Shown: positions 32,191 to 44,938, counted from the first letter of the stretch. The stretch is DNA of 64,000 nucleotides from Bryoerythrophyllum caledonicum (GCA_963971425.1 OZ020516.1:34150199-34214198); one strand, 5' to 3'. The notes: generated by a model from the letters alone, not told the origin. Numbers and translations are program-made.

Positions 32191-34110
32191 TTTTAAATCT
32201 ATCTTTGTGTGTTTGAGAGTAGCCAGCAAGTTTAGTTCATTTCAATTGTACATTCTTTGAAAAATTTCCCATATGTGCATTTATTTCTAGGATAAACGAC
32301 ATGAATTTTGAGCCTCTGTATTTTTGTTGGTCCATAATTGATTGATTTGTCTATATTTTGCTAAATATTTGATATAAATGTTTACTAATCACTTTCATAT
32401 TTGGTATTGTATAAAGTGTTGAAAGTACTCATGGCTAAGTGTTTATGTTAAACTCCTTCATTTCATTACTACTTCATGTCTTCATTTAATTATTATCATT
32501 TTGATTTTCACTTAGTTTTTTAAGATAATATTTTAGTTTTGGTATGATTTTTATTTGACTTGTGGAAATTTTAATTTTATTACTTAAACTTTTAATTTTA
32601 CTAATAATTTTTTTTTTTTACTTGTAGAACTTTTAATTCATCTTATATGCTTTTGATTTAATTAGTAAAACCAACAATATTATTACAAAATTTTAAATTT
32701 TAAATATTTTTACTCGTAAATAAATATTCTGACTTGACTATTAAAAAATATAATTTTTGTATTGAAGCTTTTAATATTCTGGTATAACTTTTATTTCCAC
32801 TTGTAAAAATGATAATTTTTGTGGGGAAGTTTTTAATTTTGATAGTTAGGCTTTCAATTTGTTTAATAAAATTTTGAATATATTAACCAAGCTTAAATCT
32901 AAATGATATAGCTTTTAATTTTAACAGATATTTAACAAAATATGGAAAAATGATCATAATTTTGTAGACAACTCAAACTCTGAATTTTTATCGGCGGCTA
33001 GCCTATGCTTCTCCTCATTTGGAGCTTTCAAATGATCATAACTCACTTAAATTTTGTCCAAATCGAACATATGAGGTGTTTTTTGACATTTAAATTTTTC
33101 ATAGATGTCAAAAAACACCTCATATGCCCAATTTGGATAGTATACGAGTGAGTTATGCTCTTCATAAGATCAATGATAAGATACTTTGTCAGCTCTTGGT
33201 AGACCACCAACCATTATTTTTGGATCCTTTTTTTTCCACATTAGTTATTTATTTGTTTTTTTCCTAATAAATCTTGTGATTATACTTGTGAATCTTAAGT
33301 ATTTCTAGAAAATATTTTAACTTATTTAATAAAGCTTTTCATTTCAATTGTAAAGATTATATTTATGTTATTCAAGCTTTTATTTTGACTAATAGAGCTT
33401 ATAATTTTACTAGTGAAGCTATATTATCTTGTTGGTTAAGCTATTAATTCCACTAGTAAGGCTTTTAATTTTCTTGTAAGGATTATATTTTTTCTACCGT
33501 TTGATTTCCAAAAGGCTATTTATCTCACTCTTTGCTAAGGTACAATAATACTATTGATATTAGTAAAGTTTTTAAGAGAAAAATTAGCGCTTTAAATAAG
33601 TGTGGCATTCTATTCCATATAGTAATCTATCTTAATTGAAAAAGGGATTAAGTATGAAGGTTTGATCATTTAATGTACAATACTTCTAATTTGTGTTGTA
33701 ATAGAGTGCATGTGTTGAAATGAAGCTTCAAGAGGTGCTTCATTAATAAATGAAGTAAGGTAACAACTCTGTTGATTTCTTATTTCTTTCTACATAATAC
33801 TCATTGAATAATGTAGTTTTTCTACTATTTCTTCAGATGCAGTCGACCCTCTTTAAATATTAGTAGTTGGGAGCAGAAAAAGTCATAACACTTATTGTAA
33901 ATAACACATATCAAAAAAAAAATTTATAAGACGTCAAAAATAATTGTAACACATATTGAAAATAACATTGTAAAGACTTCAAAAATGATTTTACAACGTT
34001 TATAAAAGTGAATGACAAAAGTACAATAAAATATGAATAGCAATTCAACTAAGCTAATTCAAAGAAAGAATATATTATGGTTTGACAATATTCCTTCACA
34101 TGCCAACAAC
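32191..34110. other. AT-rich region, no gene
   Basis: Very AT-rich, with the AAGCTTTTAATTTTACTAG-type degenerate repeat at 32.55-33.5 kb. Diverged forms of the 26-bp end sequence of the 16.7-kb block occur near 32350 and 32927, and a decayed palindrome (ATCGGCGGCTAGCCTAT) near 32990. These may be remains of an older copy of that element. Confidence 0.5.
33037..33157. mobile_element. Hairpin element, 121 bp
   Basis: Near-perfect hairpin: the arm core CATATGAGGTGTTTTTTGAC pairs with its complement across a loop of about 15 bp, and the ends CATAACTCAC and GTGAGTTATG pair as well. Likely a small foldback MITE. Confidence 0.6.
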
Positions 34111-34114
34111 AAAC

Positions 34115-34567
34115 TTCATTTGAAGTGCTCAAATGTTCTTGACATGTAAAAGAATGTCTTCTAGTCTTTGCTCCAAAAGTTTCTTCAACGTCTCAAGTGC
34201 ACACTCTGCATCATTGAATCCTACAACTTCTTTTACCATATCATCATCGTCTACCATAACCTCATCCATATCACATTCTTGATATTTAGAGGGTAACAAA
34301 TCTATAATACCATCATTAGCAGGTTAAGAGGATGATTCAGATCAAACTTCACCTCCTATATGATAAACTCATGAGCCTCCATAGTGTCATTTTCCTCAGT
34401 GTAAGCTGATCCAGTAAAGCAACAACATCATCAACTTCTTTGAGACGCCTAGTTTCATCCCTCTCATTTTCAACAAGACATGAAAGAATACATATATGCC
34501 TCCAACAATTCTGAATTGTTGATACAGTAACTCCACTACGCCATGCTCTCTCAACCATGATCACCAT
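34115..34567 (-). pseudogene. pogo/Tigger-like transposase C-terminal remnant
   Basis: On the minus strand a frame from 34567 reads ERAWRSGVTVSTIQNCWRH, matching the AW..V...TI.NCWRH stretch that follows the DDE domain in pogo/Tigger (CENP-B-like) transposases. After a stop at 34349 another frame continues with DLLPSKYQECDMDE and an acidic/Leu-rich tail ending HVKNI before a stop near 34137. Only the C-terminal part is present, and it is broken by at least one frame change. The MITE M1 copy abuts its upstream side. Confidence 0.55.
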
Positions 34568-34754
34568 TCCCTGAATATAGTATAGACTAGACTATTTGAA
34601 ATTTCCTACACTAATTGAAAATTTACATGCAATTGTTGACTGACACACTCTTGCTTGAGAACAAATACCTAATCAAAACTTGGCATGCACATGCTTTGAT
34701 GGAAATTAGTGTGGGTGATCCACATCTATAATGAATCCACACTATATTCAATGT
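34566..34754. mobile_element. MITE family M1, copy 2
   Basis: Diverged copy of 6491-6686. Ends CATTCCCTGAATATAGTAT and, as complement, AACATTGAATATAGTGTGG. The shared interior includes TTGACTGACACACTCTTGCT and GGTGATCCACATC. It lies directly against the transposase remnant, consistent with insertion into it. Confidence 0.6.
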
Positions 34755-35187
34755 TTAGTGTAGTGGTTACAAATGCAGATTCTACATGACAAAATCTTTT
34801 CGAAATGTGTGAAACGTCACGCTTCATCCCCAATTTCTCAAGAAATGAAATCACGTCACTACAATAAAGATGATATATAGTGTTAACCACCCAAATTTGT
34901 TTATAACCGCTATTAGTTTTTACTCTTGATGAATAAATAGTTTTACCAAGTATGTTTACAATGATCCCCCTTTCTAAGTAGTACAGATAGTTGTGCTCTC
35001 AAAAAAAAAAGAATTCTTCAAAAGGAAAAAGTCATAGCATATGCAAAACAATTAGCTTGGTTACACAAAATATCATCTTTAGTGTACTGGATTGAAATAT
35101 CATCTTGTCAAGTTCTTGCACAAACCTGGAATTCTCTAGACAGTATGTGACAGTACCTTTACCTGGATTACTACTGCTCATGTGAAG
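34755..35187. other. Intergenic, 3' side of BioF
   Basis: No gene seen; AT-rich with an A10 run near 35002. Probably contains the BioF 3' untranslated region (minus strand). Confidence 0.5.
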
Positions 35188-38034
35188 TCAGAGCTTTGGT
35201 CTCAGGCGGACTTGCTTCTCTGGTCCTTTTGAATGCTTCTTCTGCTGCAGCCATTTCTGTGAAGCTTCTTTCTCCAGTGATGGAGGAAACCAGGAGACAG
35301 GCGTCGGGAGAAAATTGGGAGAAGGTCCTTTTGTCTTGGCCCAAGCGGGTAGTGCTTTCACAAGTGCCTCCACATCACCAGGCGTATGTCCCGCTGAGAA
35401 TGTTATTCGAAGCCTGCTCCACATTCCAACACTTAATGCCGTTTTTTTACAATCCATTCCACGATTCTGTACAAGGTCTGACGCATTTTCTAAGCTTCAA
35501 AGCAAAAGGGGGCATGCTCACCGGGAAGAACCAACAGGAACGGTGGGAGGCCTAATTGCAGGCACATGGAATCCCATTTTAAGTAGCTTCCTGCAAGACC
35601 ATGACATCCGCTTGCTAATTTATACTTCGGAAGTACATATGGCTACCAACATTTCGAATAGCAGGGTAGCAAGTCGATGCAAAGAATTTGAGCAGTTTGC
35701 AGGTTGCAAGACAAAGCAAGCATACTCCATAAAATGAACTGCGAAGTTGACTGCCCTGTACCTGCTAGCTTCCAAGGCAGCGTCAGCATCTCCAAACAGT
35801 ATCGGAGCAATAGGACTGGTGAATATCAAGCCCGTGGCTTCCGAGAACTGTCGAACAAGTGCCCATACATTGTGCTGCCGCCACTTCTCCTCTTTGGCCA
35901 CCATTATTGCAGCTGTACACCATACCAAGTCACTGCTACCGGTCAGAACCTACAGATTACAACCAATGAGAAGCTCAAGATCCTTCCTGCTTTTGATTTG
36001 CAATGAAAGATCGCATCCAACTGCAGCAATACACCTTCAGCCGCAATTATGAGACCCCCTACCAAAGCTGTGATCATCGCTTCATGCATATGCGTGTTAC
36101 ACATTTAAATGTACGGTTTCTCAAGCAGTCATGGTTCAGTGAAGCAACTGCGCCAAGTTACCGTACGCTGCAGCAACCAAAGGTACTGGAAGAGCTGTCG
36201 AGAAGATGAAAGAGCGGCCTCTTGATTGAATCCACTGCTTCCACTTACGGCTGCGTCGTGACAGAGCGGTCAGAATTGAAATGAAAAGCAAGGAGACACT
36301 ACTGTTGATACAGAATTCTCTACAAGGAGAGCGTACGATATTGAGTTCATCAAAATATCTCGATATCTTCCCTAGGAACACAATTGACAACACTTTGATA
36401 CATTTTGGAAGCAAACCATGTACTACTCAACACATTCGAAAGACTAATCTTACAAAGAGAAATACCTGGAGGCAATGAAACCACCATGACAGCCTATTGC
36501 CTTGCTTAAAGTTCCAACATGAATGTCAATATGTTCTTGAACTCCAAACGCCTCTGCGACTCCTCCGCCGTTCTCTCCACACACTAACGTCCCATGGGCC
36601 TGCAAGATAGTGAAATCTCTTGAAATCAAGAAAATGTGGGCTTTCTAAACCATACACATACGCAGTGCTGTGGAATAGACCAAACAGATCGCAAAACCTT
36701 GTGTACCTCGTCAATGATCAACAAAAAACCGTGTCGCTTTCGTAGAGCAGCCAACTCCTTTAAGGGTGCAAAATCTCCATCCATGCTGAAGAGACTGCAC
36801 CATATTACCACATTATATCAGAAACCTCACAAGATGGTACAGAAGACACATGAGAAAAGGCATACACAACCACAACCCTGACGCCATCGTAGTACAAAAC
36901 TTCGACCTACCTGTCTGTGACCACCACCTTCCGTTCTAGTTTGCAGTTGGTCCTGATTTTGTCAAACATGATACACCACCGCCGTTATTACACAATTAGA
37001 AAAACATAATCTCTGAATGCACTGGTCAAGAACACAAACAAGTTACTTACAGCAATTGATGCAGATGCATCATATCATTATGCCTATACACATGAACTTC
37101 CGCATTGCTCTGCCGCTGCGCAACGCGCACTCCATCCACAATCGACGCATGGTTCAAAGCATCAGAGAAAATAGCAACCGGGCCATTTCCATCGCTTCCC
37201 TTCGGGCCAGGACCTGCACTTGTGATCGCTGTAAGAACTGCCATATTCGCAGAAAATCCAGTAGGACACAGCAGACATTCCTGCCAGCCACGAACATCAC
37301 GAATGAGCCAAAAAATCCACTGAACCCTAACAGATGACCTGATCCGTACAACACAGCTCCAATATTGAACAGCATCGATTTGAAAAGCAAGGAGATGTGT
37401 GACCTCGGTTTCCTTCAAGTCCGCCAGCGCGGATTCAAGCCGACGATGATGGGAAGTGTACCCACACACCAACGCCGACGCCCTCGGCCCCATCCCAAAC
37501 TCCACTGCAGCCTAACGAAACAGACAACCTCAGAGAATTTCACAAAATTGGGGTAGGTTTGTGCACGCTCCTCGAAACCGTATTCCAGCAGCAGCATGAA
37601 TTGGGTAAGGGTAAGCCGACTGCACCTGGGCGGCGGCTTGCCGCACAGCTGGGTGAACAGACAGGCCGAGGTAGTCGTTCCCGGAGAACAACAGCAACTT
37701 GTGCAATTCATTGTCGCTCACATTGGTCTCCTCTCCTGCACATGAGGAAATGAATCAAAAGCGCTCCAACACCGCAAACCTGACGAGTTCGCAGCCCACC
37801 CAGCTCACCAGTGCTGGTCGAGCCCCGGAGCCACGAATCCACGGTGGCCTGCGAGACCTCCACTGCCACGCCCGAGCGGTCCCACGGCCCCTGCCCGTCA
37901 AACGTCGGAAGCTCAGAGCTCACAACACGCTCCTCATCCGGCAAGAGGAGCGGGCGCAGCGATCGCAGCAGCATGGCCTCCTCCAGCGACTGCAACGCAG
38001 CGTCCAACCACGCATCCCACATTGCCCCCCCCAT
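35188..38034 (-). CDS. BIOF: 8-amino-7-oxononanoate synthase (KAPA synthase)
   Basis: PLP enzyme condensing pimeloyl-CoA (or ACP) with alanine in the first committed step of biotin assembly. Eleven exons fit GT-AG and phase: 38034-37809, 37735-37626, 37511-37404, 37280-37051, 36952-36911, 36794-36707, 36599-36466, 36250-36162, 35912-35762, 35590-35522, 35413-35188. They total 1,473 nt, or 490 residues, close to plant BIOF. Landmarks in order: [63 protein letters not shown] (across exons 6-7), the PLP lysine in [27 protein letters not shown] and [11 protein letters not shown]. The protein ends RPKL; PKL is the peroxisomal PTS1-type ending known for plant BIOF. An alternative ATG lies four codons downstream at 38022. 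Divergent from the B3 gene. Confidence 0.95.
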
Positions 38035-38764
38035 CCTTCGTCACAAAAACTTGCTGCAAACAAGAGAACAACTTCAGACAATGGAGCTGTCTCAGGCATC
38101 GTTCCCTTCACCGTGAAGAAGCCTTATATAGGCCACCTACATCCTCGATTTTGTCAATCGCTTTGGCCTTTCAAGGAAGAAGGGGTGGTCACTGGTCACA
38201 ACGAACTGGAGCATCAACGCGGCATCATTCTTCTTCTGCATTCAGTCATTCGTCAAAAACTATGCATCTGTACCTAAGAAACGAAACACGGAAAACAAGG
38301 TGAGACTCACCACATAAGAGACGAATGGTTCGATTTCTCTTGGAATTTGCTTCCATGTGGGAAATCATTGTATCCAGTGTTGGTACCAGATTTTAGGGTT
38401 TAGGGTTCAGGGTTTTGGCTTTCTTGTCACCCGATGGTACACCATAGCTGCAGTTGCAGTCGGTTGGGGAGGTAAATACTTTTGTCTGAGAATTAAAACG
38501 AGGTTGGATCAAAACATCAGTTGAACAATCATTTCCTGTGATCTAATGATGTCGATGGGAATTTGTGAAACCAGGGATTTATGGAGGGGCAGCTGGACCT
38601 GGCCATCCAGTCTTTCAATAGAACGGGGCCCAGATTCACTCTGGTGACGTTCGCATCCCGTTGTAGAATCTGTTTCCGTTAATTCATCCCGAATCGGGTC
38701 CTTAAGCAAGGGTTCATGAGGTAACCTGTGATGATCGATGTGTCTCGTTACAAAGGATCCAGAT
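38035..38764. promoter_or_regulatory. Divergent intergenic region BIOF / B3 gene
   Basis: About 730 bp between the two opposing ATGs, so both promoters must lie here unless 5' exons are missing. It contains a TTTAGGGTTTAGGGTTCAGGG stretch near 38393-38413, a telo-box-like phrase that in plants is common in promoters. No clear TATA was identified. Confidence 0.5.
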
Positions 38765-39826
38765 ATGGCCCTTGATGCTCCTGTAAACGTGGCCGAGGCT
38801 GGCAAAGCAGTCTGCGACGCCAGTGAAGAGCCATCGTTTCGAAAGACGCTCCGAAATTTGACGTCCCTGGTAAGATACCGTCATTGGGATGCATGGGACC
38901 ACCTCGCATGCTCTTTTCTCTAACTCTGGGTGGAGTGCATGTTCAGGAGCTTCCAGCCTCGTTTGTGAGGCAACATGGTTGCAATTTTCAAGCCAAAGTG
39001 GTGGTGCTAGGACCCAGTGAGCGACCGGTTCTTGTGCACATCAAGTTTGAAACGTCTCTTATTCAGAACAGAGTGCACTTCCGCGGCTGTGAGTGGAAAG
39101 ACTTTCTAGTTGGAAACGGGTTCAAGGTGGGGCATGACCTAATCATCTCCCTGGTGTCACATTCCATATTCACAGTGCGTCACTCGGGATCAGTTGCAGT
39201 TCAAGAGTCCGTGGACATGAAGGAAAGTACATTAGAGATCATGAGCAGAGCGAACCTGCAAGAAAGCGATGCCAGGCCATCCGAGAGGCAGTCCCCTGTG
39301 ATCGTCAACAAGACATCACACTCGAAGAGCGACGTTGTCTACGCTCGCGGCAATTCTTGGGACTCTAACCATGTTCACAGTGTGGAACTCCTTGTGGGTA
39401 AACTGCAGTGCCCTCATTTTGTTCTGAGGATAAAGAAGTCTCATCTGCGCGAGCGGAAGTCATGCTCACTGGTAAGGTTTGCAATGTTTGCTAATCAAGG
39501 TTCAAGGATTTAGTTGCATGTGGGATGGTTTATTTATTTGGTGACGATCGCAGAGTGTGCCTAGTGAATTCTACAACAAGTACGCAAGCTACTTCTCCGA
39601 CGGAGCCAACGCGTTCCAGGGACCGAATGGTCGTGTGATGAACATGCGATTCTCGGAGAACAGCTTGCGTGTCACAAGCGGCTGGAAAGCGTTCCACAGA
39701 GACAACGGCATCAACTTCGGAGACGTGGTCCTCTTCTCTCTTTGTGAACCAGCGAGGTGGCTCGTTCAGTTCGTTGAGCGTCCCAAGCTGGAAAAGAATC
39801 AGAATGCGACCATAGCTCTTGAATGA
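38765..39826 (+). CDS. B3-domain protein (REM-like, two B3 modules)
   Basis: Probable plant DNA-binding protein. Exons 38765-38869, 38947-39471 and 39554-39826 fit GT-AG in phase 0 and give 300 residues. The first B3-like module spans about residues 25-115: FRKTLRNLTSLELPASFVRQ, then VHFRGCEWKDFLVGNGFKVGHDLIIS. The second spans about residues 195-300: HFVLRIKKSHLRERKSCSLS, VPSEFYNKYASYF, SGWKAFHRDNGINFGDVVLF. The Leu-Pro ... Gly-Trp ... Phe ... Gly-Asp pattern is diagnostic for B3; in module 1 the usual GW reads CEW, so it is less canonical. A Ser/Lys/Glu linker joins them. ATG at 38765 is the first Met giving this frame. Targets unknown; tail-to-tail with the purine gene. Confidence 0.85.
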
Positions 39827-40727
39827 TGTTCAGAGGTTTGTGTAGCTCGCACTGAAATTCTTCAGGTTTTCAAGATTTTATCTCCTTTCGGTTCTGATAT
39901 CAACCATGGTGTATACCTGAGTCCACCTGAGGCAGTGTGTGCAGGACGATGTTACGTCAGTGTCCACATTTCATTGCAAGTAAATGTAAATAGCTGCATC
40001 GCTCAGTACTGTCATGTCAGTTATGTATTTTCTTTTCAGTGCCATCGTGTTTTCTACGTCCTGATGGCTGCGTGTAACAACTTGTATTGAGTTCCGGATC
40101 TTCTAGTGGGAATACCTCACCGAGAGCGTTTCAGAAGCTCATTAAACAGAGATGCAGTAACCAGTTTACATATTTTGAGGTGTTACAGATACTTTGTGAA
40201 CTTCCAGTATGGATATGGAAATGTGTGGCAATCCAATAGGTATGGAAGTCACGTGCAGTGTTCCCTTCACATATTTAACAGTTATTGTTCCAGGATTGTT
40301 GTAATCAGAACGCATTGGCACATTCAAACAAGTGACTAGTCCGAGGTCAATAAGAGCAAATGGTAACGATTGGATTCTGAACTGAGATTCTTGATTCCGC
40401 TGATATGCTCCAAGGAAGATGACAGTTTTTAGAGCAATCTGCACTTGCTCCACAAAATGAATCGTAGGGGCACCCAGGTGCTACGTCTAGCCTACGAACT
40501 GTCGATGATCCAGCAGTTCCACCTCTCATTGCCGCCATATTGTCCACAGTGTAGAGTAGGAAAAACATTACTAAAGGAGACTGTAAGCTCTTAAACACGG
40601 TGTCCCTGCTATGTTATCAGCTTGCACTTCACCATAGTTTCTTCAGGCTTTCCTGAGAATGTAAGACCAAGTGCTGATAACGTTCGACTGCTCAAGGGCC
40701 CTAGCAAGAGCCGGTACAAAGCGGCGT
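39827..40727. other. Intergenic between convergent genes
   Basis: About 0.9 kb holding the 3' ends of the B3 gene and of the amidophosphoribosyltransferase gene. No ORF or repeat of note. Confidence 0.6.
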
Positions 40728-43139
40728 TTATTGGGCAACGGCAGTAGCAGCAGCTTCTTCCTCCGCAGCGTTCGTCTCCTCCGCAGTTGCCTCCATCGTC
40801 CCCTCGAAGCCTTCGTTCACAATTTGGACGGGTTTCAGGGTCTCTTCCTTGAACTTGGTCAGATCTCTCGGAGGAACTGCATATGCCCCCGAAAAACAGG
40901 CATCACAAAACGTCGGGGCCTCATCGCCCAGCATATCCCTCAGTCGCTCAAGGGGAAGAAACGCAAGAGAATCCGCGCCAAGCACCTTGCGTGTGTCCTC
41001 CACGTTAAGCCTGTGCAGAAAAACGTCAAACATAAAATGAGATATGTGTGCACAGCGCGACAATGAACATTCCTGACTTATCAACCTCCGACAAGGTATC
41101 ATGCAAGTGTGTCATTCTAAAACCGGAACAGGGGAACAAAGACCTGTCACTGATAACTGCATGTCATCCATATCAATCAGAAAGTATTAAAACATACCTA
41201 TATGAGATAAGCTCCTCTTTGCTTGGGGTGTCCACACCATAGTAGCAAGATCCCGTGATGGGGGGGCTGGCGATTCTCATGTGGACTTCCGTAGCGCCGG
41301 CCTCTTTGAGAAGGCGCACAATCTTGATCGACGTGGTCCCGCGGACTATGGAATCGTCGATCACGACGACACGTTTTCCTTTCAAGACGTGAGCCACGGG
41401 TGCAAGTTTCAGTTTCACCCCGAAATCCCTGATCTTCTGGGAGGGCTCAATGAACGTCCTCCCCACGTAGTGTGACCGAATCAGCCCTTGCTGAAAGGGC
41501 ACACCTGCTTGCGCGGCATAACCTAGCGCTGCCACCACCCCTGAATCAGGTACGGCGATCACCACATCACACGGCACGGGCGCTGTCTCTGCCAAAATCC
41601 GTCCATACTTGTAGCGCGAGTCGTATACGGATCGTCCGAACACAACCGAGTTTGGGAGCGCGAAGTAAATGTGCTCGAAGATGCATGCTTTTCGCTCCAC
41701 CTTCGTCATGAGACAGGACGAGCTGAAGCCCTCGTTCTTGTCGATCACGACCATTTCTCCGGGTTGAACCTGCACACACATCACCGATGAGTAATCCAGA
41801 AACCACTTACGCTACAACTCAAGGCCAGCGTGAGCTCAACCTTAAATGCCAATGTGAGCATCAACAGATTCTACAATATGAAGCCTCGACCAGTAAAACC
41901 ACTAACCTCACGCATGTACTCTGCTCCGATGAGGTCCAATGCGCATGTTTCGGATGCGAAAACGTAAGCTCCATTTTCCTTTCGGCCCATGACCAGAGGT
42001 CGAAAACCGTGAGGATCCCGGACGGCCACCACCTTGTCTTCTGAAAGGAAGACGAGGGAATAGGCGCCTTCAAGCTGCTCACATGCATCTGTCAACCGCG
42101 CCATGAAAGGCCTTTTCTTGGATGTGGCGATCAGGTGGAGGATAACCTATACACCACACATCACGCACAATCAAAAAGTGGGCAAGCGCACAACCATATC
42201 TAGCACACAGCAGCGCATGCTCACGAAGTACATCCTCACGTGTTCCAAACTAGATCATGCAGCTCCTTGACCAGATCGGAAACCTACTTCAAATACGAGA
42301 GATTGGATGCTCGAGACTACCTCCGTATCCGACGACGTGTTAAAGATGCTGCCGCCTTCCTCGAGCTTTGCCCGCAGCTCCGAGTAGTTCACCAGGTTGC
42401 CGTTGTGGGCCACAGCAAGGGACCCGAACCGGTACCCGGCGACGAAGGGCTGAACATTCTTTAGCACGGAGGCGCCCGCAGTAGCATAGCGGACATGTCC
42501 GATTGCAGAAAACCCCGGAAGTTTTCTAAATTTACTTTCATCGAAGACTTCTGAAACAAGGCCCACCCCTGAAGCCATCACCCAAATCACCAACAGTATA
42601 AATACAACTCTCGACGTCAAACAGAGTCTCAGCAAACTCAAAAGACCAAATGAGAAAACAACACGAACAGAACCTCGATTACCTGTAACAGCATGCAGGG
42701 TGTGTTCGTTTGCGGTGACAATCCCCGCGCCCTCCTGCCCTCTGTGCTGCAGAGCATGAAGAGACAAATAACAGAGCCTGCTCGCCTCCGGGTCGCCGGA
42801 TATGGCCACAACGCCGCACTCCTCCCGCCAGGCATCCCCTTCACGCTCATCACCCCGCTGCAACCACTCTTCCATGGGGTTGCTGGTCGTGGGACTCAAC
42901 CATTCCATACTGCTCGCCTCATCGCTTTCGACGTCCCCCAAACTCGCCGCAGTTGAGCACACCCTCGCCCTGCTTTCGACCTTGACCAATCGCGCGCCAC
43001 TCGACCAACCTCCTCGGCCCAGGCTACTCAGAGAGCACGGCAACCTCGCAAGGCGAATCCGCGCCTCCAAATTGCCCCTCTCCACAGCAGCACACGACTG
43101 GGCCTGGACCTGGAGCCTGGACACCTGCACTGCCGCCAT
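40728..43139 (-). CDS. Amidophosphoribosyltransferase (ATase), plastid type
   Basis: Transfers glutamine amide nitrogen to PRPP, the first committed step of purine synthesis, in plastids in plants. Exons 43139-42683, 42568-42321, 42146-41907, 41769-41198 and 41010-40728 fit GT-AG and phase and give 599 residues. The first about 100 residues are Ser/Arg/Ala-rich, fitting a transit peptide plus propeptide. The glutaminase domain starts at the nucleophile Cys in REECGVVAISGD, then LHALQHRGQEGAGIV, HVRYATAG, AHNGNLVNY, FNTSSDTE. The PRPP domain has VVIAVPDSGVVAALGYA, RSHYVGRTFI and the PRPP loop VVVIDDSIVRGTTS. Later cysteines (GSCYYGVD, FCDACFSG) fit the Fe-S ligands of this family. An in-frame upstream ATG at 43205 would add 22 residues. 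Confidence 0.95.
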
Positions 43140-43205
43140 CGCAGCCACCCCCTCCTCCTCCACGCGCGCTGCACACAAACCGCCCACCCCCCGCTCCCCG
43201 CTCAA

Positions 43206-44329
43206 GCGATTAAATCACTTCATACCTTCTGATCAAACCGCCCAAATTCCTACACCACCACCACCACCAAACAAAACCCATCGGTCAAAACCAAAACTCC
43301 AACACAAAACCAACACCCAGCCCAATTCCTTAAACCCATGACGCAAAACCCAACGTACCAGGCAATCCAACGACGACGGCGGAATACTCAAAAAAGCAAC
43401 GATCACGATCCAATTGCGAGGAGCGCACAAGGTAGAGGGAGGAGAATGCCTACTCACCACAGCCAGGGGCTCTTCTATGAGACGAAATGCAGGTTGCTGA
43501 GGCTGGTCTGGCGACAGGATGAGAGCGAACTTGATGCGAGGGAATCAAGTGCAGGGAATCCAGCAACCAGGAGGGCCCCAGGCTCGCCACAAGAGGCAAT
43601 TCCACTACTTTCTCTGCTTGCTCGCGCTCACACTTGGCCTGGATGATGCGCTCCGCGAGTCACGTTGTAGTGATCTTCTTCAGCTGGTGCTCTCGGTGCG
43701 CGATTCTTTCCTCGGCAGTCGTGAGGCGGCGGCAGATTGCGAGGCTTCGAGTCGCCTCCCACTTTGCCTGCAGTTGCCGCCTTCAAGTCCGTCGAGCCAG
43801 TCCACCCGGCCACCTCCTTTGCCAGCTCAGCCTGCCTCTGTCCACGTCGGCTGATTCTCCTTCCACGTCGGCCTGGTTTGTCCACGTGGATCTGTGTTCT
43901 TGTCCCCACGGGTTGGGTCGAATCAAATTGCTTCGATCTCGTCAGCACCGAATCTCGGTGTTTCAAGTGCGACTAAGTAATGATGTGCACGCTTTGGAGT
44001 TATCCCGGAAGGAAATCAATTATTCCCCAAGTGATCCTGCTACTAAAACAATGGGAAATTACATGAGTATTGCATGAGTTTTGTACATTATTAATTCACC
44101 ATGGAGAATGTTCAAAATTTTGGATAACCCTCAAGATTTTTCTACGCGATACCCCTATATTGTATCCATGTCCATATCCATGTAATACCCAGGTGAAACT
44201 CATGTGATGCCTAGGTGAAACTCATGTGATATATAGGTAAAACTCATATAATACCTAGGTGATGTTTGTTGTATTCTAACCACTGCAAGTTGGCAAAATA
44301 AAAAATTTGATAGGGATGTCTTAAAATTC
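43206..44329. promoter_or_regulatory. Upstream region of ATase gene with G-box-like cluster
   Basis: No convincing gene; overlapping short ORFs on both strands. Near 43836-43893 there are two CCACGTCGGC phrases and one CCACGTGG, an ACGT-core (G-box/ABRE-like) cluster about 0.7 kb upstream of the ATase ATG. Direction of action is unknown. From 44.0 kb the DNA turns AT-rich, with AGGTGAAACTCATGTGAT-type phrases repeated near 44190-44260. Confidence 0.4.
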
Positions 44330-44610
44330 TTCTTTCAATGCTACCCACGTCAAAAAAGTACACTGTTCAACTCTGCAGGACTATTATCTAGCTCTGTAGT
44401 ACCATGTTGAGCTGCCCTAAACTTCAGTTTTTGATGTTTAAAGCACCATTACTTTTTCCCTATGGATCCAATAAAAATCCTACAAATATAACTTGTATTT
44501 CTATTCTTAGTAAAAAATTCAATTATTTAGCTTCAAAATTAGATTTTCAGAATCCTGCTCAAATTGATTTGTATACTATAGGTATAAATTGTCCTTTGGA
44601 AGTTAAAAAG
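44330..44610. repeat. Dispersed repeat R1, copy 2
   Basis: Diverged same-orientation copy of 11580-11862 (see that entry for matching phrases). Non-coding. Confidence 0.6.
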
Positions 44611-44938
44611 GGATTTTAAAACAAACAATCTTTATCTAAGCTATATGACCCACTATAATACTTAAAACACCACAAATCTAAGCACACATTTGAATATACA
44701 CAATTAAAACTTTATTGGGAACATCCACTCTTGTTAACTTACTAAGCATTACTTTCTTGTCACTCAATAGGCAACTAATTTGTACCACTTTTCTTGCTCG
44801 TAGTTCTCACTTATAGCACCATGTCACTACATGCTACAATATATTAAAATTCAAGTTAATTGAGATTCAAACCCAAACCAATTTTTTAGACAAACATTCA
44901 AACCAACAACATGAGCAAATGACTTGGTGTATCACGCT

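Noticed and set aside
42802..43341. Plus-strand 179-codon ORF
   Set aside because: Antisense to the first exon of the amidophosphoribosyltransferase gene.
43338..44077. Several ORFs in the GC-rich upstream region
   Set aside because: Short, overlapping on both strands and without a domain; more likely promoter or UTR.
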